From positions 186,001 to 250,000 of the forward strand of contig NZ_JAGSPB010000001.1 in NCBI RefSeq assembly GCF_019204025.1: a stretch of DNA of 64,000 bases, read 5' to 3'. Of the stretch, positions 34,071 through 42,389 are shown piece after piece (the first letter of the stretch is position 1; every line of letters begins with the position of its first letter). The stretch comes from Erythrobacter ani (GTDB lineage: Bacteria; Pseudomonadota; Alphaproteobacteria; Sphingomonadales; Sphingomonadaceae). The notes under the pieces were generated by a model, which did not search any database, was not told the DNA's origin, and saw nothing but the letters and a program-made list of their open reading frames with translations. Made by a program: the position numbers and the translations under genes.

Positions 34071-35012
34071 ATGGATACTGCGCATCCTGCCAACAACCCT
34101 GCTGCCGAACCCGGCCCGCAACGCATTCTCCTCGTGACCGGACTTTCTGGTGCAGGGAAATCGACGACACTCGATGTGCTCGAAGACCTCGGCTGGGAAA
34201 CGATCGACAATTTCCCGGTCCGTATGCTTGAACGACTGGTCGCGCCGGGTGATGAGCCGATCGACGAGCAACGCGGCCCGCTCGCTATAGGTTTCGATTC
34301 GCGCACCCGGGGGTTCGTGCCGGCGGACATTATCGAGCTGTTGGGCAAACTCGCCGACCGGCCCGATCTTTCGGTCAGCTTCATGTTCATCGATTGCGCC
34401 GATATCGAGCTTGAACGCCGGTACAACGAAACGCGCCGCCGCCATCCCATGACCCGCGGAAGACCGCTGCTCGAAGGGATCGCAGCCGAACGCGATCTGC
34501 TCGAACAGCTACGCCACAGAGCGGACACGGTCATCGACACGACCTCGCTCGCCACGAATGAGCTGCAAGGTCACGTGCGTGATCTGTTCGACATTACCGA
34601 GGCCAGCGATGCCACGCTCACCATCTCGAGCTTCGGTTTCGCCCGGGGCATGCCTCCGCTGGCCGACTTGGTTTTCGATATGCGGTTTCTGGACAATCCG
34701 CACTGGGTCGATGGGCTGCGTGAACTAACGGGGCGCGACGCGCCGGTCGGCGACCATATCGAGAAAGACCCCGCCTTCCACGCCGCCTTCGAGCAGATAC
34801 GCGACCTCTTGCTGACCCTCCTTCCGCGATACCAGGCTCAGGGAAAGGCATATGTGCACGTCGCTTTCGGATGTACCGGGGGGAGACACCGTTCGGTTTT
34901 CACCGCCGAACGCATGGCGCAAGGCTTGCGTGAGGCAGGATTTTCGCCCACTGTCCGGCATCGAAATTTGGGCTCGCGTGCCGCCGATGAAATCGAGCGT
35001 GTGCCGGGTTAG
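34071..35012 (+). CDS. rapZ: RapZ/YvcJ nucleotide-binding protein
   Basis: The 313-residue protein has Walker A GLSGAGKST (24-32), DLGWETIDNFPV, FIDCADIELERRYNETRRRHP and the C-terminal AFGCTGGRHRSVFTAERMA, all diagnostic of RapZ/YvcJ (P-loop nucleotide-binding, RNase adaptor). In enterics it controls glmS through small RNAs; in alphaproteobacteria the target is not established. I chose the ATG at 34071; an in-frame GTG at 33990 would overlap hprK and add a non-conserved tail. It sits in the hprK-rapZ-EIIA-ptsH series, which links it to the regulatory PTS. Confidence 0.93.
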   Translation: MDTAHPANNPAAEPGPQRILLVTGLSGAGKSTTLDVLEDLGWETIDNFPVRMLERLVAPGDEPIDEQRGPLAIGFDSRTRGFVPADIIELLGKLADRPDLSVSFMFIDCADIELERRYNETRRRHPMTRGRPLLEGIAAERDLLEQLRHRADTVIDTTSLATNELQGHVRDLFDITEASDATLTISSFGFARGMPPLADLVFDMRFLDNPHWVDGLRELTGRDAPVGDHIEKDPAFHAAFEQIRDLLLTLLPRYQAQGKAYVHVAFGCTGGRHRSVFTAERMAQGLREAGFSPTVRHRNLGSRAADEIERVPG

Positions 35013-35037
35013 GTAACTTACGGACGTGACTTCCCGC

Positions 35038-35463
35038 ATGATTGGCTTGATCCTGGTCACCCATGGCCGCCTCGCGGACCAGTTTGTCGAAGCGATGGAG
35101 CACGTTGTCGGCAAACAGTCCGGCATTGAGACCGTCTGTATCGGCCCCAGCGACGACATGGAGCAACGCCGCGCCGATATCGCCGCGGCAATCGAAACCG
35201 TCGATACCGGTAGCGGTGTGATCATCCTCACCGACCTCTTTGGCGGCACTCCGTCCAATCTTGCGATATCCCTGCTCGAAATCGGGCGTGTGGAGGTCAT
35301 TGCCGGGATCAATCTGCCGATGCTCATCCGCCTCGCCGGGGCGCGCGGCAAGATGCACGTGGTCGAGGCGGTCGAAGCCGCCCAGCAGGCGGGCCGCAAT
35401 TACATTACCGTGGCCAGCGAACTTCTCGGCGAGGATGCCGGGCAGACCGCTGCGAAGGCGTGA
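35038..35463 (+). CDS. PTS EIIA protein, mannose-family type
   Basis: The protein of about 141 residues has the ManX-type EIIA fold. The phospho-accepting histidine is His9 in ILVTHGRLAD, followed by GVIILTDLFGGTPSNLA (about 60-76). There are no sugar-permease genes nearby, so it belongs to a regulatory PTS rather than a transporter. It precedes ptsH by ten bases. The ATG at 35038 fits the usual family start (MIGLILVTHG); an in-frame GTG at 35026 is also possible and no Shine-Dalgarno sequence settles it. Phosphate from HPr presumably passes to this protein for regulatory use. Confidence 0.88.
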   Translation: MIGLILVTHGRLADQFVEAMEHVVGKQSGIETVCIGPSDDMEQRRADIAAAIETVDTGSGVIILTDLFGGTPSNLAISLLEIGRVEVIAGINLPMLIRLAGARGKMHVVEAVEAAQQAGRNYITVASELLGEDAGQTAAKA

Positions 35464-35473
35464 GGTCGCCCGG

Positions 35474-35752
35474 ATGAGCGAACTTCGCCGCAATGTCACC
35501 ATCGTCAACAAGCGGGGGCTCCACGCTCGCGCCAGCGCGAAGTTCGTCGGCGCGGTCGCGGCGCTGCCGGATGGTGTAGATGTGCGCGTTGCGAAGGACG
35601 GGCACGAAGCAGCGGGCGGTTCGATCCTGGGATTGATGATGCTCGGCGCGGCCAAAGGCGACAGTGTCGATGTCATCGTCGGCGGGAACGATGCCGAGAA
35701 CGTGCTCGGGGAGCTGGTCGGGCTGATTGAAAACGGGTTCGGCGAAGAATAG
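35474..35752 (+). CDS. ptsH: HPr phosphocarrier protein
   Basis: The 92-residue HPr carries the EI-phosphorylated His18 in GLHARASAKFV and the HprK target Ser50 in GGSILGLMMLGAAKG. Both are needed for the regulatory PTS. It is the last PTS gene in the cluster; EI (ptsP or ptsI) is not in the window. The ATG at 35474 follows the EIIA gene by ten bases and is in the same transcript. Conserved secondary structure (beta-alpha-beta) fits the known fold along the whole length, so the call is firm. Confidence 0.95.
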   Translation: MSELRRNVTIVNKRGLHARASAKFVGAVAALPDGVDVRVAKDGHEAAGGSILGLMMLGAAKGDSVDVIVGGNDAENVLGELVGLIENGFGEE

Positions 35753-35763
35753 CGCAGCCGGAT

Positions 35764-36558
35764 ATGCGCAAACAGATCACCGGGTTTTCCAATCCGACCG
35801 TCAAATATCTGCGGTCCCTGCGAGACAAGAAGCACCGCAAACGCGCCGGGCAATTCCTTGTCGAAGGTTTGCGCCTGCTTGAAGATGCTCGCGAAAGCGG
35901 GCGACTGCCGCGCCAGCTCGTCATGGCGGAAAACCGCGACGCGCACCCGCTGCTTTCACGCCTTGAAACCGAGGTGTCGGGTGCAGGCGGCGAAATCATC
36001 GAAACCTCGGCCGATATCCTCACGAAGATCACCGGCAAATCGAACGCGCAGAGCGTCGTCGGCGTTTTCGATGAATGGGAGACGGCGCTTGACCGATTGG
36101 ACCGCGACGCCGCGCCGATCTGGCTGGTTGCGCAGGCGCTGCGCGATCCCGGCAATCTCGGTACGATGCTGCGCACCGGAGACGCCGTGGGCGCAGGCGG
36201 TCTGATCCTGATCGACGATTGCGCCGATCCGTTCAGCGCAGAGGCTGTGCGGGCGAGCATGGGCGCGGTCTTTACACAAGGCGTGGCACAGGCGCGGTGG
36301 GAGGATTTCGTCCCATGGCTGCGCGGCGGGGCAGGACAGCTTGTCGCGGCAAGCCTGCGCGATGCCGTTCCCTATCGCGGTGCCCCTTATGCATCACCGT
36401 GCTTCGTTCTGGTCGGCAACGAATCCCAAGGACTGCCCGAAGCATACGAAGCCGAATGCGATCTGCGGGTGACAATGCCGATGCGCGGACGCGCCGATTC
36501 GCTGAATGCCGCGGTTGCGGGTGCGGTGCTGGCCTATGAGGTGCTGGACAGCCTGTAG
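35764..36558 (+). CDS. TrmH-family (SpoU) RNA methyltransferase
   Basis: The 264-residue protein has an N-terminal substrate-binding segment (residues 1-100; ITGFSNPTVKYLRSLRDKKHRKR and FLVEGLRLLEDA) and a SpoU knot domain. SpoU motifs are LRDPGNLGTMLRTGDAVGAGG (motif 1, about 127-147), FVLVGNESQGLP (motif 2, about 220-231) and [20 protein letters not shown] (motif 3, about 240-259). It probably 2'-O-methylates rRNA or tRNA; the exact nucleotide is not predictable here. It lies 11 bases after ptsH, so it may be the last gene of the same transcript. Confidence 0.92.
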   Translation: MRKQITGFSNPTVKYLRSLRDKKHRKRAGQFLVEGLRLLEDARESGRLPRQLVMAENRDAHPLLSRLETEVSGAGGEIIETSADILTKITGKSNAQSVVGVFDEWETALDRLDRDAAPIWLVAQALRDPGNLGTMLRTGDAVGAGGLILIDDCADPFSAEAVRASMGAVFTQGVAQARWEDFVPWLRGGAGQLVAASLRDAVPYRGAPYASPCFVLVGNESQGLPEAYEAECDLRVTMPMRGRADSLNAAVAGAVLAYEVLDSL

Positions 36559-36929
36559 GGAAAGGGTGACACATTACGCAAAGTGTCATGCATCTCCTAC
36601 AGATGGTTATCGCCTGTTTTCAGACTGTTACAAATGTAGGATACGGGTGACACTTGTCCAACAGGGACGCACGCGAAGCGGTCGATGAGAGCCGCACCGG
36701 TGGGGAGCCGACAATATGAAAGAGCCGCTCGCAAGGTGACGCTTTTCGTCGGAGTAGGAAAGCAGTCGCCGATTTGGATGTCTGTGATGGGGTGGTAGGT
36801 GGAAGGTCTGGTTTTGGCGCTGAATGCCTTGAAAGCGGACACTGTTCTCGCATTAGCCTGGGTTCCAGCCTTTGACCTAATCTCAGACTTGGCAATCAAC
36901 CCTTCAGAATTTCTTGCTATCGACGCCGT
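36559..36929. other. Gap with direct and inverted repeats before the orphan gene
   Basis: This 371-base gap has no supportable gene. I see GGGTGACAC twice (about 36565 and 36645), the hairpin TGACAC-N10-GTGTCA (about 36567-36588), and inverted arms TCCTACA (36595-36601) and TGTAGGA (36635-36641). The stretch is less GC-rich than its neighbours. These may be the remains of an integration boundary or a regulatory region for the orphan gene. Confidence 0.4.
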
Positions 36930-38489
36930 ATGCTTCGTTGGATTGCCTCCTGCACACTAGCCACCATGATGCTGGTTGGACCACAGCCAGCAGCGTCCAA
37001 AAATGCACCGTGTTACAGCGCAAGACCAATCACCATTGAGAGAGTCGCAGCCTCGAAGCCGTATTCACGATCACAGGGTCCCTCGAAACTGAAGTTTGCT
37101 TTTGAAGCAACGACACCTTTACTAAGCGATAATGTCAAAGATCCGCCCGACGCCAGTAAACATTACCTTCGAGAGGTGTTTTGGCACATTCAGCCGGACT
37201 ATCGACTCGTTGGTCCGATCAACGTCCCCGACCATCTAGTTCTAGGGACGGACGGCCATTTCATATACCTTCGCGAAAGCAAGCATCTCGCTGGTGGCTA
37301 CGAAGAGTTTGTGGGGCGAACTCGCGAAGATCGCATCTGGTCTTTAGCTCCTGATGGTCAGATGGAGCTTGTCGAAGGTCCCTGGACCGAGGAGAGGTGG
37401 GCGCTTTCAGTTGAGAACGCGCAGTCTGGTTTGGGCAAGGTTTTTCTTGTTGGGTGGCCCCAAGAACCAAGAAGCTCGACCCGTCAAACCTACTTTGCGC
37501 TCAAAGAAGGTCGCGTTGAATTTTGGGGTGAGGATAGACCATTCATCCCGAAGAAGAGCTTCCCAGAATTTAATTTTGCTGTTCAAGATGATGGACATGG
37601 TCTCTCTCTGAAATCCAGTAAGAGTGAGGAGACTCATGCGCTATCCTTGCCGCATACGATGGAGCATGGTTGGTGGGAAAGTCTGAACATTGATCGCTAC
37701 GGGTGGCTGTTTGCGGAAGGCTACGGCAACGACTACGCAATTAAGCTGAATTTGGAGAAAAGTCTGAATGTTGACCAGGTCCATCGCTTCACCGGCCGTA
37801 GTTGGTTTGGGCGGCTAGCCGAATGGTTATTCGGTATCGGACCAGAAACCGACATATCCTCAACGCAATGGTCGTCGCAGTGCGCGGATTTCAGTCCGAC
37901 ACTGCGCCTCACACTCTTTTGCGATCCCGCGAAGGTGCTGCGCGAAGGAGTGCTGCAGGACTTCCCGCAGCACTCCGGTGAGCTGGATCGCTATCTGGGT
38001 GATGCTTCAGGCCTAGAGGTTGCGCTTATTAAAGGGCCTCAGAACGAACTCTATGCCTTCGATGGGGAAGCCATCCAACTAGTCTCAGATAGCCTGGGAA
38101 GCTTTGTCAAAGCGCATGATGTGCCGGAAGCAAAACGGACCTTTGTCACAGGCGGAAGCGGAGGATATGAACTTACGGGGTCTTTCCCAAATTTGGCCTT
38201 GGTAAAGCTCGCAGATCGAACCAGTCGTGTCGAAGGTTCATACGAGACTGAAGGCCTGAATCAGGCATTCCGCAGAATGACTTTCATGTCAGCGCCCGGC
38301 TCAGGAGGGGTCCTGGGTATTAATCGAAATAGTGTTTGGCATATTGGCGAAGGATCGAATGACCTGATCTGGCAAGCCTCAAATGCTCGAATCTTGACCA
38401 GTGAAATTGCACCAGTAGCGGACTGGGATGGACTGATATTCCTGACAGAAGATAGTCGAGCCAACCTCATCAAGCGGTGCTCCGAATAG
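36930..38489 (+). CDS. Secreted protein of unknown function, atypical composition
   Basis: The 519-residue protein starts with a signal-peptide-like segment (MLRWIASCTLATMMLVGPQPAAS). The rest is beta-rich with tryptophan- and glycine-containing strands (FIYLRESKHLAGGYEEFVGR, DRIWSLAPDGQMELVEGPW, NIDRYGWLFAEGYGND). It resembles a propeller-like or repeat beta fold, but I recognise no family. Codon use differs from neighbours, with more TTG, AGG, GTT and A/T-ending codons, which suggests recent transfer. There is no ribosome site of the usual strength before the ATG at 36930. It sits alone between a TrmH gene and the convergent rmuC, and has no visible partner. Confidence 0.7.
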   Translation: MLRWIASCTLATMMLVGPQPAASKNAPCYSARPITIERVAASKPYSRSQGPSKLKFAFEATTPLLSDNVKDPPDASKHYLREVFWHIQPDYRLVGPINVPDHLVLGTDGHFIYLRESKHLAGGYEEFVGRTREDRIWSLAPDGQMELVEGPWTEERWALSVENAQSGLGKVFLVGWPQEPRSSTRQTYFALKEGRVEFWGEDRPFIPKKSFPEFNFAVQDDGHGLSLKSSKSEETHALSLPHTMEHGWWESLNIDRYGWLFAEGYGNDYAIKLNLEKSLNVDQVHRFTGRSWFGRLAEWLFGIGPETDISSTQWSSQCADFSPTLRLTLFCDPAKVLREGVLQDFPQHSGELDRYLGDASGLEVALIKGPQNELYAFDGEAIQLVSDSLGSFVKAHDVPEAKRTFVTGGSGGYELTGSFPNLALVKLADRTSRVEGSYETEGLNQAFRRMTFMSAPGSGGVLGINRNSVWHIGEGSNDLIWQASNARILTSEIAPVADWDGLIFLTEDSRANLIKRCSE

Positions 38490-38576
38490 TCCTCAGTGTC
38501 TGCTTCTGGCGAAATCGAAAGTTCGAAGTTCCGTCCCCAAATGGGATCGACTCCCGCCAACCCGCACCCAAGCACC

Positions 38577-39995
38577 CTATTCCGCCGCGTCGCGCCCTAT
38601 TCGGTTCGCGTTTTCCAACGCATCTACCTCACCCGCATCGGCGGCGTTGTAGTTTGGAGTGCTTTCGACCAGCGGGACTTCCTCGATTTCGGCCTTGCCG
38701 ATCTCGATGCCCTTGTCCGCCAGCCGCTTGCCCGATGACAGCACGTTGCGTTCAAAGCTGCCGACGAATTTGTTGTAGTTCTTGACTGCGCTATCCAGCC
38801 CCCCGCCGACGCGTTTCAAATGCTCGGCGGCGACGCGCAGGCGGTCGTACAGCTCTGCACCCATCTTGCCGATCTCCTGCGCTTCTTCCGCCATCTTGTC
38901 CTGCCGCCAAACTTGCGCGACCGTCCGTGCGATGGCGACGAGGTTGGTCGGGGTCGCGAGCAGCACCTTGTTACGGAAAGCGAAATCCCACAGTTCGGGA
39001 TCGTGCTCGAGCGCGGCGGCCACGAAATGCTCGCCCGGAACAAACATTACGACGTAATCGGGCGCGTCTTCGAACTGGCTCTGATAGCTTTTCGACCCGA
39101 GCGTCTGGACATGGTTGCGCATCGATTTGGCGTGGAGGTCGAGGTGAGTGATGCGTTCGGCATCGTCGTCCGCCTCGAACGCGGCCTGATAGGCATTCAG
39201 CGAAACCTTCGCGTCGATCACCAATTGTTTCTGGCCCGGCACATTGACGATCGCATCGGGACGCTGGCGGCCAGCATCGGTATCGACCGACTGTTCGAGG
39301 TGGAAATCGGTATGTTCGGCCAGCCCGCATTGCTCGAGCACGTTCTGCAACGCCCGCTCGCCCCAGCGCCCGCGCGCTTTTGGCGCATTGGTCAGCGAAT
39401 TGCCGAGCCGCTGGGCCTCGCGCCGAACCTCTTCCTGCCCTTCGCGCATCGACTGGATCAGTCCATGGAGCTGTCCGAACGCATCCTTGCGCTGGTTTTC
39501 GAGCGTTTCGACCTGCTGTTCGTATTTCGCCAGCCGCTCGCCGACCGGAGAAAGCAGCGCCTTGATCTTTTGCTCGCCCGCTTCCTCCGACTGTTTGAAC
39601 CGCTCGTCGGCGCGGCGCAGAAACGCCTCCTGCGCTTTTCCCAGCACCTGCGCGCCGGTGTTTTCAAACTCCTTGAGCAATGCGCCGCGCGATTCTTCGA
39701 GCAGGCGCTTCTGCTCGGCGAACCCGGCACGCTCCGCTTTGAACGAAGCGTTCTCGGCGCGCGCGGCCTCCAGCTCCTTGGCCAGAGCATCGGCCCTCGC
39801 TGCGCGCTCATTCGCTGCCGAAAGGTCGATCTTCGCCTCGCCAAGCTCCGCAATCGCCGTCTTGAACTCGCTTTCACGCTCGCCCAGGCGCTCGCGCAAT
39901 TCGCCGGCCGGCCTACCGCCCAGAAACCAGCCAACGCCGAGCCCGATGAGCAAGGCCAGAACACCCACAGCAGCGATCACAACATTTGCATCCAT
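38577..39995 (-). CDS. rmuC: RmuC-family DNA recombination protein
   Basis: The 472-residue protein begins with an N-terminal membrane anchor (NVVIAAVGVLALLIGLGVGWF). A long alpha-helical coiled coil (about 30-210) follows, then the RmuC nuclease-like domain (about 210-440). RmuC signatures include APKARGRWGERALQNVLEQC (about 202-221), QKQLVIDAKVSLNAY, and DYVVMFVPGEHFVAAALEHDP. The family limits inversion at short repeats in E. coli. The ATG at 39995 gives the anchor right at the start; an earlier in-frame codon (40079) would add an atypical 28 residues. It is convergent with the orphan gene and divergent from the cysteine-rich helical-bundle gene. Confidence 0.9.
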   Translation of the reverse strand: MDANVVIAAVGVLALLIGLGVGWFLGGRPAGELRERLGERESEFKTAIAELGEAKIDLSAANERAARADALAKELEAARAENASFKAERAGFAEQKRLLEESRGALLKEFENTGAQVLGKAQEAFLRRADERFKQSEEAGEQKIKALLSPVGERLAKYEQQVETLENQRKDAFGQLHGLIQSMREGQEEVRREAQRLGNSLTNAPKARGRWGERALQNVLEQCGLAEHTDFHLEQSVDTDAGRQRPDAIVNVPGQKQLVIDAKVSLNAYQAAFEADDDAERITHLDLHAKSMRNHVQTLGSKSYQSQFEDAPDYVVMFVPGEHFVAAALEHDPELWDFAFRNKVLLATPTNLVAIARTVAQVWRQDKMAEEAQEIGKMGAELYDRLRVAAEHLKRVGGGLDSAVKNYNKFVGSFERNVLSSGKRLADKGIEIGKAEIEEVPLVESTPNYNAADAGEVDALENANRIGRDAAE

Positions 39996-40099
39996 CAGCG
40001 GAACATAGCTGGAACGAAGCCGCAGGCCAAGCGTGAAAGCCGGCATTTCGGAACCAATCCCCAGCCCCGTTCGCTCCACTTACAAAGGAGAGCAATTCG

Positions 40100-40504
40100 A
40101 TGTCGATCAAGGAAATGATTCAGGATCACCCGCACGTGGGGGACGATTACAATTCGGACCTGGGCGAGGCCGTGAAGCACGCCATGTACGGCGCTGCTAT
40201 CATCAATTCGTGCGCCGATGCCTGCCTCGCGGAAGACGATGCAAAAGAGCGCGCCGAATGCATCCGCCGCTGTCTCGATGCGTCGGACGCGTGCACGGCG
40301 TTCTACCGGATGGGGTCACGCCGCACGGGACAGAACGTCATCGCGATCCGGGCCATGGGCCTTGCGACGATTGTTGCCTGCGAACAATGCCTTGAGCACT
40401 GCTCGATGCACGATGACCGGCATTGCAAGCGCTGCGTGCAGATGTGCGAAGAGGTGATCCGCGACGTGAAAAAAGCGGTCGGCCGAATGAAGACCGAGGG
40501 ATGA
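40100..40504 (+). CDS. Cysteine-rich four-helix bundle protein (Csp/DUF326-like copper binder)
   Basis: The 134-residue soluble protein holds 11 cysteines in helical spacing, including NSCADACLA, AECIRRCLDASDAC and CEQCLEHCSMHDDRHCKRCVQMC. This is the pattern of four-helix-bundle copper storage proteins (Csp) and DUF326 relatives, in which Cu(I) is bound inside the bundle. No signal peptide is present, so a cytosolic Csp3-type role in copper buffering is the likely reading. AAAGGAGAGCAATTCG precedes the ATG. A hairpin at 40519-40538 follows the stop. No copper exporter or copper regulator adjoins it. Confidence 0.85.
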   Translation: MSIKEMIQDHPHVGDDYNSDLGEAVKHAMYGAAIINSCADACLAEDDAKERAECIRRCLDASDACTAFYRMGSRRTGQNVIAIRAMGLATIVACEQCLEHCSMHDDRHCKRCVQMCEEVIRDVKKAVGRMKTEG

Positions 40505-40518
40505 GAGATCTTGGTTTG

Positions 40519-40543
40519 CGCACGCCATCCGGCGTGCGATTTC
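40519..40543 (+). terminator. Hairpin after the Csp-like gene
   Basis: The stem CGCACGCC / GGCGTGCG with an ATCC loop is followed by ATTTCC. It is short but GC-rich and 14 bases after the stop codon. The T-run is weak, so this is a likely rather than certain terminator. Confidence 0.5.
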
Positions 40544-40670
40544 CTCGCTCATGCGACCTGAAGTTCGCGTCGCTGCGGGCGGGCGGTCGCCCTTGCACCG
40601 CCTCCGGCGCTGATTCGTTCAGACAGCATCGACAAGGTCGCTGCGCCCTGCATATGAGCGCGAAGCGAAA

Positions 40671-41261
40671 CTAAGCCGCCTGGCGCAGTTTCTTCAGCTT
40701 CTTCAGCGCCATCTGCCGTTTCAACCGCGAAAGGTGGTCGATGAATAGGATCCCTTCGAGGTGGTCCATTTCATGCTGGAGGCACGTTGCAAGCAACCCT
40801 TCGAGATTTTCCTCATGGCTGTTGCCGTCGAGGTCCTGATACCGCACCGTGCAGGTCGCTGGGCGATCCACATCGGCGTAGATTTCGGGAACCGAGAGGC
40901 ACCCTTCCTGATAGGTTGAAAGCTCTTCGGCCGGATCGACGATCACCGGGTTGATGAAGATGCGCGGCTCTTTCTTGGTCGGCTGATGCGTGTGCTTGTG
41001 CCCGTCATGCCCATGGTCGTGATCACATTCGACGGGTTCCGCGTCGGGATCGTCGGGCTGAAGATCAATCACCAGCACCCGCTTGGGGACGCCGACCTGG
41101 ATCGCCGCAAGGCCGATGCCTGGCGCGTCGTACATCGTTTCGAACATGTCATCGACGAGCTGCTTGAGATCGTCGTTGAACTCGTCCGCTTCGACGGGGA
41201 CGGATACTGTTTTGAGCCGGGGATCCGGCACTTCGAGGATTTCGCGAATAGCCATTTGCAT
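40671..41261 (-). CDS. def: Peptide deformylase with histidine-rich insertion
   Basis: Def removes the formyl group from nascent proteins. The 196-residue enzyme has GIGLAAIQVG (48-57), EGCLSVP with metal ligand Cys121 (119-125), and QHEMDHLEG with His163 and His167 (162-170). Between strands, at residues 79-92, there is an unusual stretch CDHDHGHDGHKHTH with six His and one Cys; a typical Def has only a short loop there. It may bind metal. ATG 41261 and ATG 41255 are both possible starts. It forms a folding/initiation neighbourhood with fmt and recR, but is transcribed away from fmt. Confidence 0.93.
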   Translation of the reverse strand: MQMAIREILEVPDPRLKTVSVPVEADEFNDDLKQLVDDMFETMYDAPGIGLAAIQVGVPKRVLVIDLQPDDPDAEPVECDHDHGHDGHKHTHQPTKKEPRIFINPVIVDPAEELSTYQEGCLSVPEIYADVDRPATCTVRYQDLDGNSHEENLEGLLATCLQHEMDHLEGILFIDHLSRLKRQMALKKLKKLRQAA

Positions 41262-41317
41262 AATTTAGTACGCACAAGCGGTGCTCGCAAGCGCGAGGCT
41301 TCGATGACGGTGATCGT

Positions 41318-41743
41318 TTATGGTTTAGGTCGCAATCGGTAGTAGGCCCGGCCTGCCTCAATGCATTCACACTCGAGCCCTTTGCGCTCATAGAATCGGC
41401 GCGCGCCGGTGTTGCTTTCATCTGTTCGCAGCCAGAAACCAAAGGGCATCTCGCGCTGCGCAAGTTCAAACATTCGGCGCCCGATTGTGCGATTCTGAAA
41501 TTCAGGAGCGACAAAGAGCTGGCTCAGGCAGGCATCCTTGCGGTCGATGGCGAGGAATGCAGCGACCTTGGCGTCCAATCGCGCCACCCAGATATCCCAG
41601 GGCTCGCCGCGCAAGCGTCGTTCCAGGACGTCTGGAGTCACTCCCTCGCCGTGTTCCGCCCCGGTTGAAAGCCAGCTTTGATACCAGAGATCGGCAACGT
41701 CGCGAAAGTCGCCGTCAGCCAACACCTCGATCTGTAGCGTCAT
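41318..41743 (-). CDS. GNAT-family N-acetyltransferase
   Basis: The 141-residue protein shows the GNAT motif A at LFVAPEFQNRTIGRRMFELA (about 76-95) and the C-terminal segment NTGARRFYERKGLECE, typical of motif B. The start is a perfect TAATG overlap with the end of recR, so the two genes are translationally coupled. No substrate can be named. The Q-x-x-x-I-G variant (QNRTIG) of the acetyl-CoA loop is within normal variation. There is no membrane segment. Confidence 0.85.
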   Translation of the reverse strand: MTLQIEVLADGDFRDVADLWYQSWLSTGAEHGEGVTPDVLERRLRGEPWDIWVARLDAKVAAFLAIDRKDACLSQLFVAPEFQNRTIGRRMFELAQREMPFGFWLRTDESNTGARRFYERKGLECECIEAGRAYYRLRPKP

Positions 41744-42336
41744 TAGACCGGCCGCCGTGCCCTCAGCGCCTGCGCCAACGTGCCTTCGTCGAGATAATCC
41801 AGCTCTCCGCCTACCGGCAGGCCGTGGGCGAGCTGGGTGATGCGCAAGTTGTGCGGCTCCAGCCGTTCGGCAAGGTAGTGCGCGGTGGTCTGGCCCTCCA
41901 GCGTGGCGTTCATGGCGAGCACGACTTCGTCAACGCGGCCGTCGGCCACTCGCTCCAGCAGACCCGCTATGTTCAGATCTTCCGGCCCCACCCCGTCGAG
42001 CGCGGAGAGCCTTCCGCCCAGGACATGATACCGCCCCTGGAACAGCCGCGCCCGGTCCAGCGCCCAGACGTCAGCGACATCCTCGACCACGCAAATCGCC
42101 TTGGCATCGCGCTTCACATCGGCGCAGATCCCGCAGGGATTGCGCGTGTCGACATTGCCGCAAGTGGCGCATTCGACCAGCGTTTCCGACACGGCATCGA
42201 GCGCTTCGAGCAATGCGGGCAGAGCCTGTTCGCGGTTCTTCACCAGCCACAGCACGGCACGCCGCGCACTGCGCGGTCCGAGGCCGGGAAGCCGGGCCAA
42301 TGCGCCCGAAAGCGCTTCGATCTCTTGCGATGCCAT
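41743..42336 (-). CDS. recR: Recombination protein RecR
   Basis: RecR joins RecF and RecO in loading RecA at gaps. The 197-residue protein has the helix-hairpin-helix [18 protein letters not shown] (about 13-30), the Cys4 zinc finger [16 protein letters not shown] (about 57-72), and the Toprim segment with [13 protein letters not shown] and [19 protein letters not shown]. It also has [19 protein letters not shown]. The length fits the family. It is divergent from fmt with about 50 bases between the starts. The gene downstream (GNAT) is coupled to it. Confidence 0.95.
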   Translation of the reverse strand: MASQEIEALSGALARLPGLGPRSARRAVLWLVKNREQALPALLEALDAVSETLVECATCGNVDTRNPCGICADVKRDAKAICVVEDVADVWALDRARLFQGRYHVLGGRLSALDGVGPEDLNIAGLLERVADGRVDEVVLAMNATLEGQTTAHYLAERLEPHNLRITQLAHGLPVGGELDYLDEGTLAQALRARRPV

Positions 42337-42389
42337 GAGGGGAGAGATAGGGGCTGGCGCGTGATCGAGAAAGGCCGGGGCGAAGCGTC

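Noticed and set aside
36597-36899. 100-codon open frame on the minus strand before the orphan gene
   Set aside because: No ribosome site, composition unlike a protein of this genome, no motif; treated as non-coding.
38820-40118. 432-codon open frame opposite rmuC
   Set aside because: Leu/Arg-rich shadow with no ribosome site; RmuC motifs are on the other strand.
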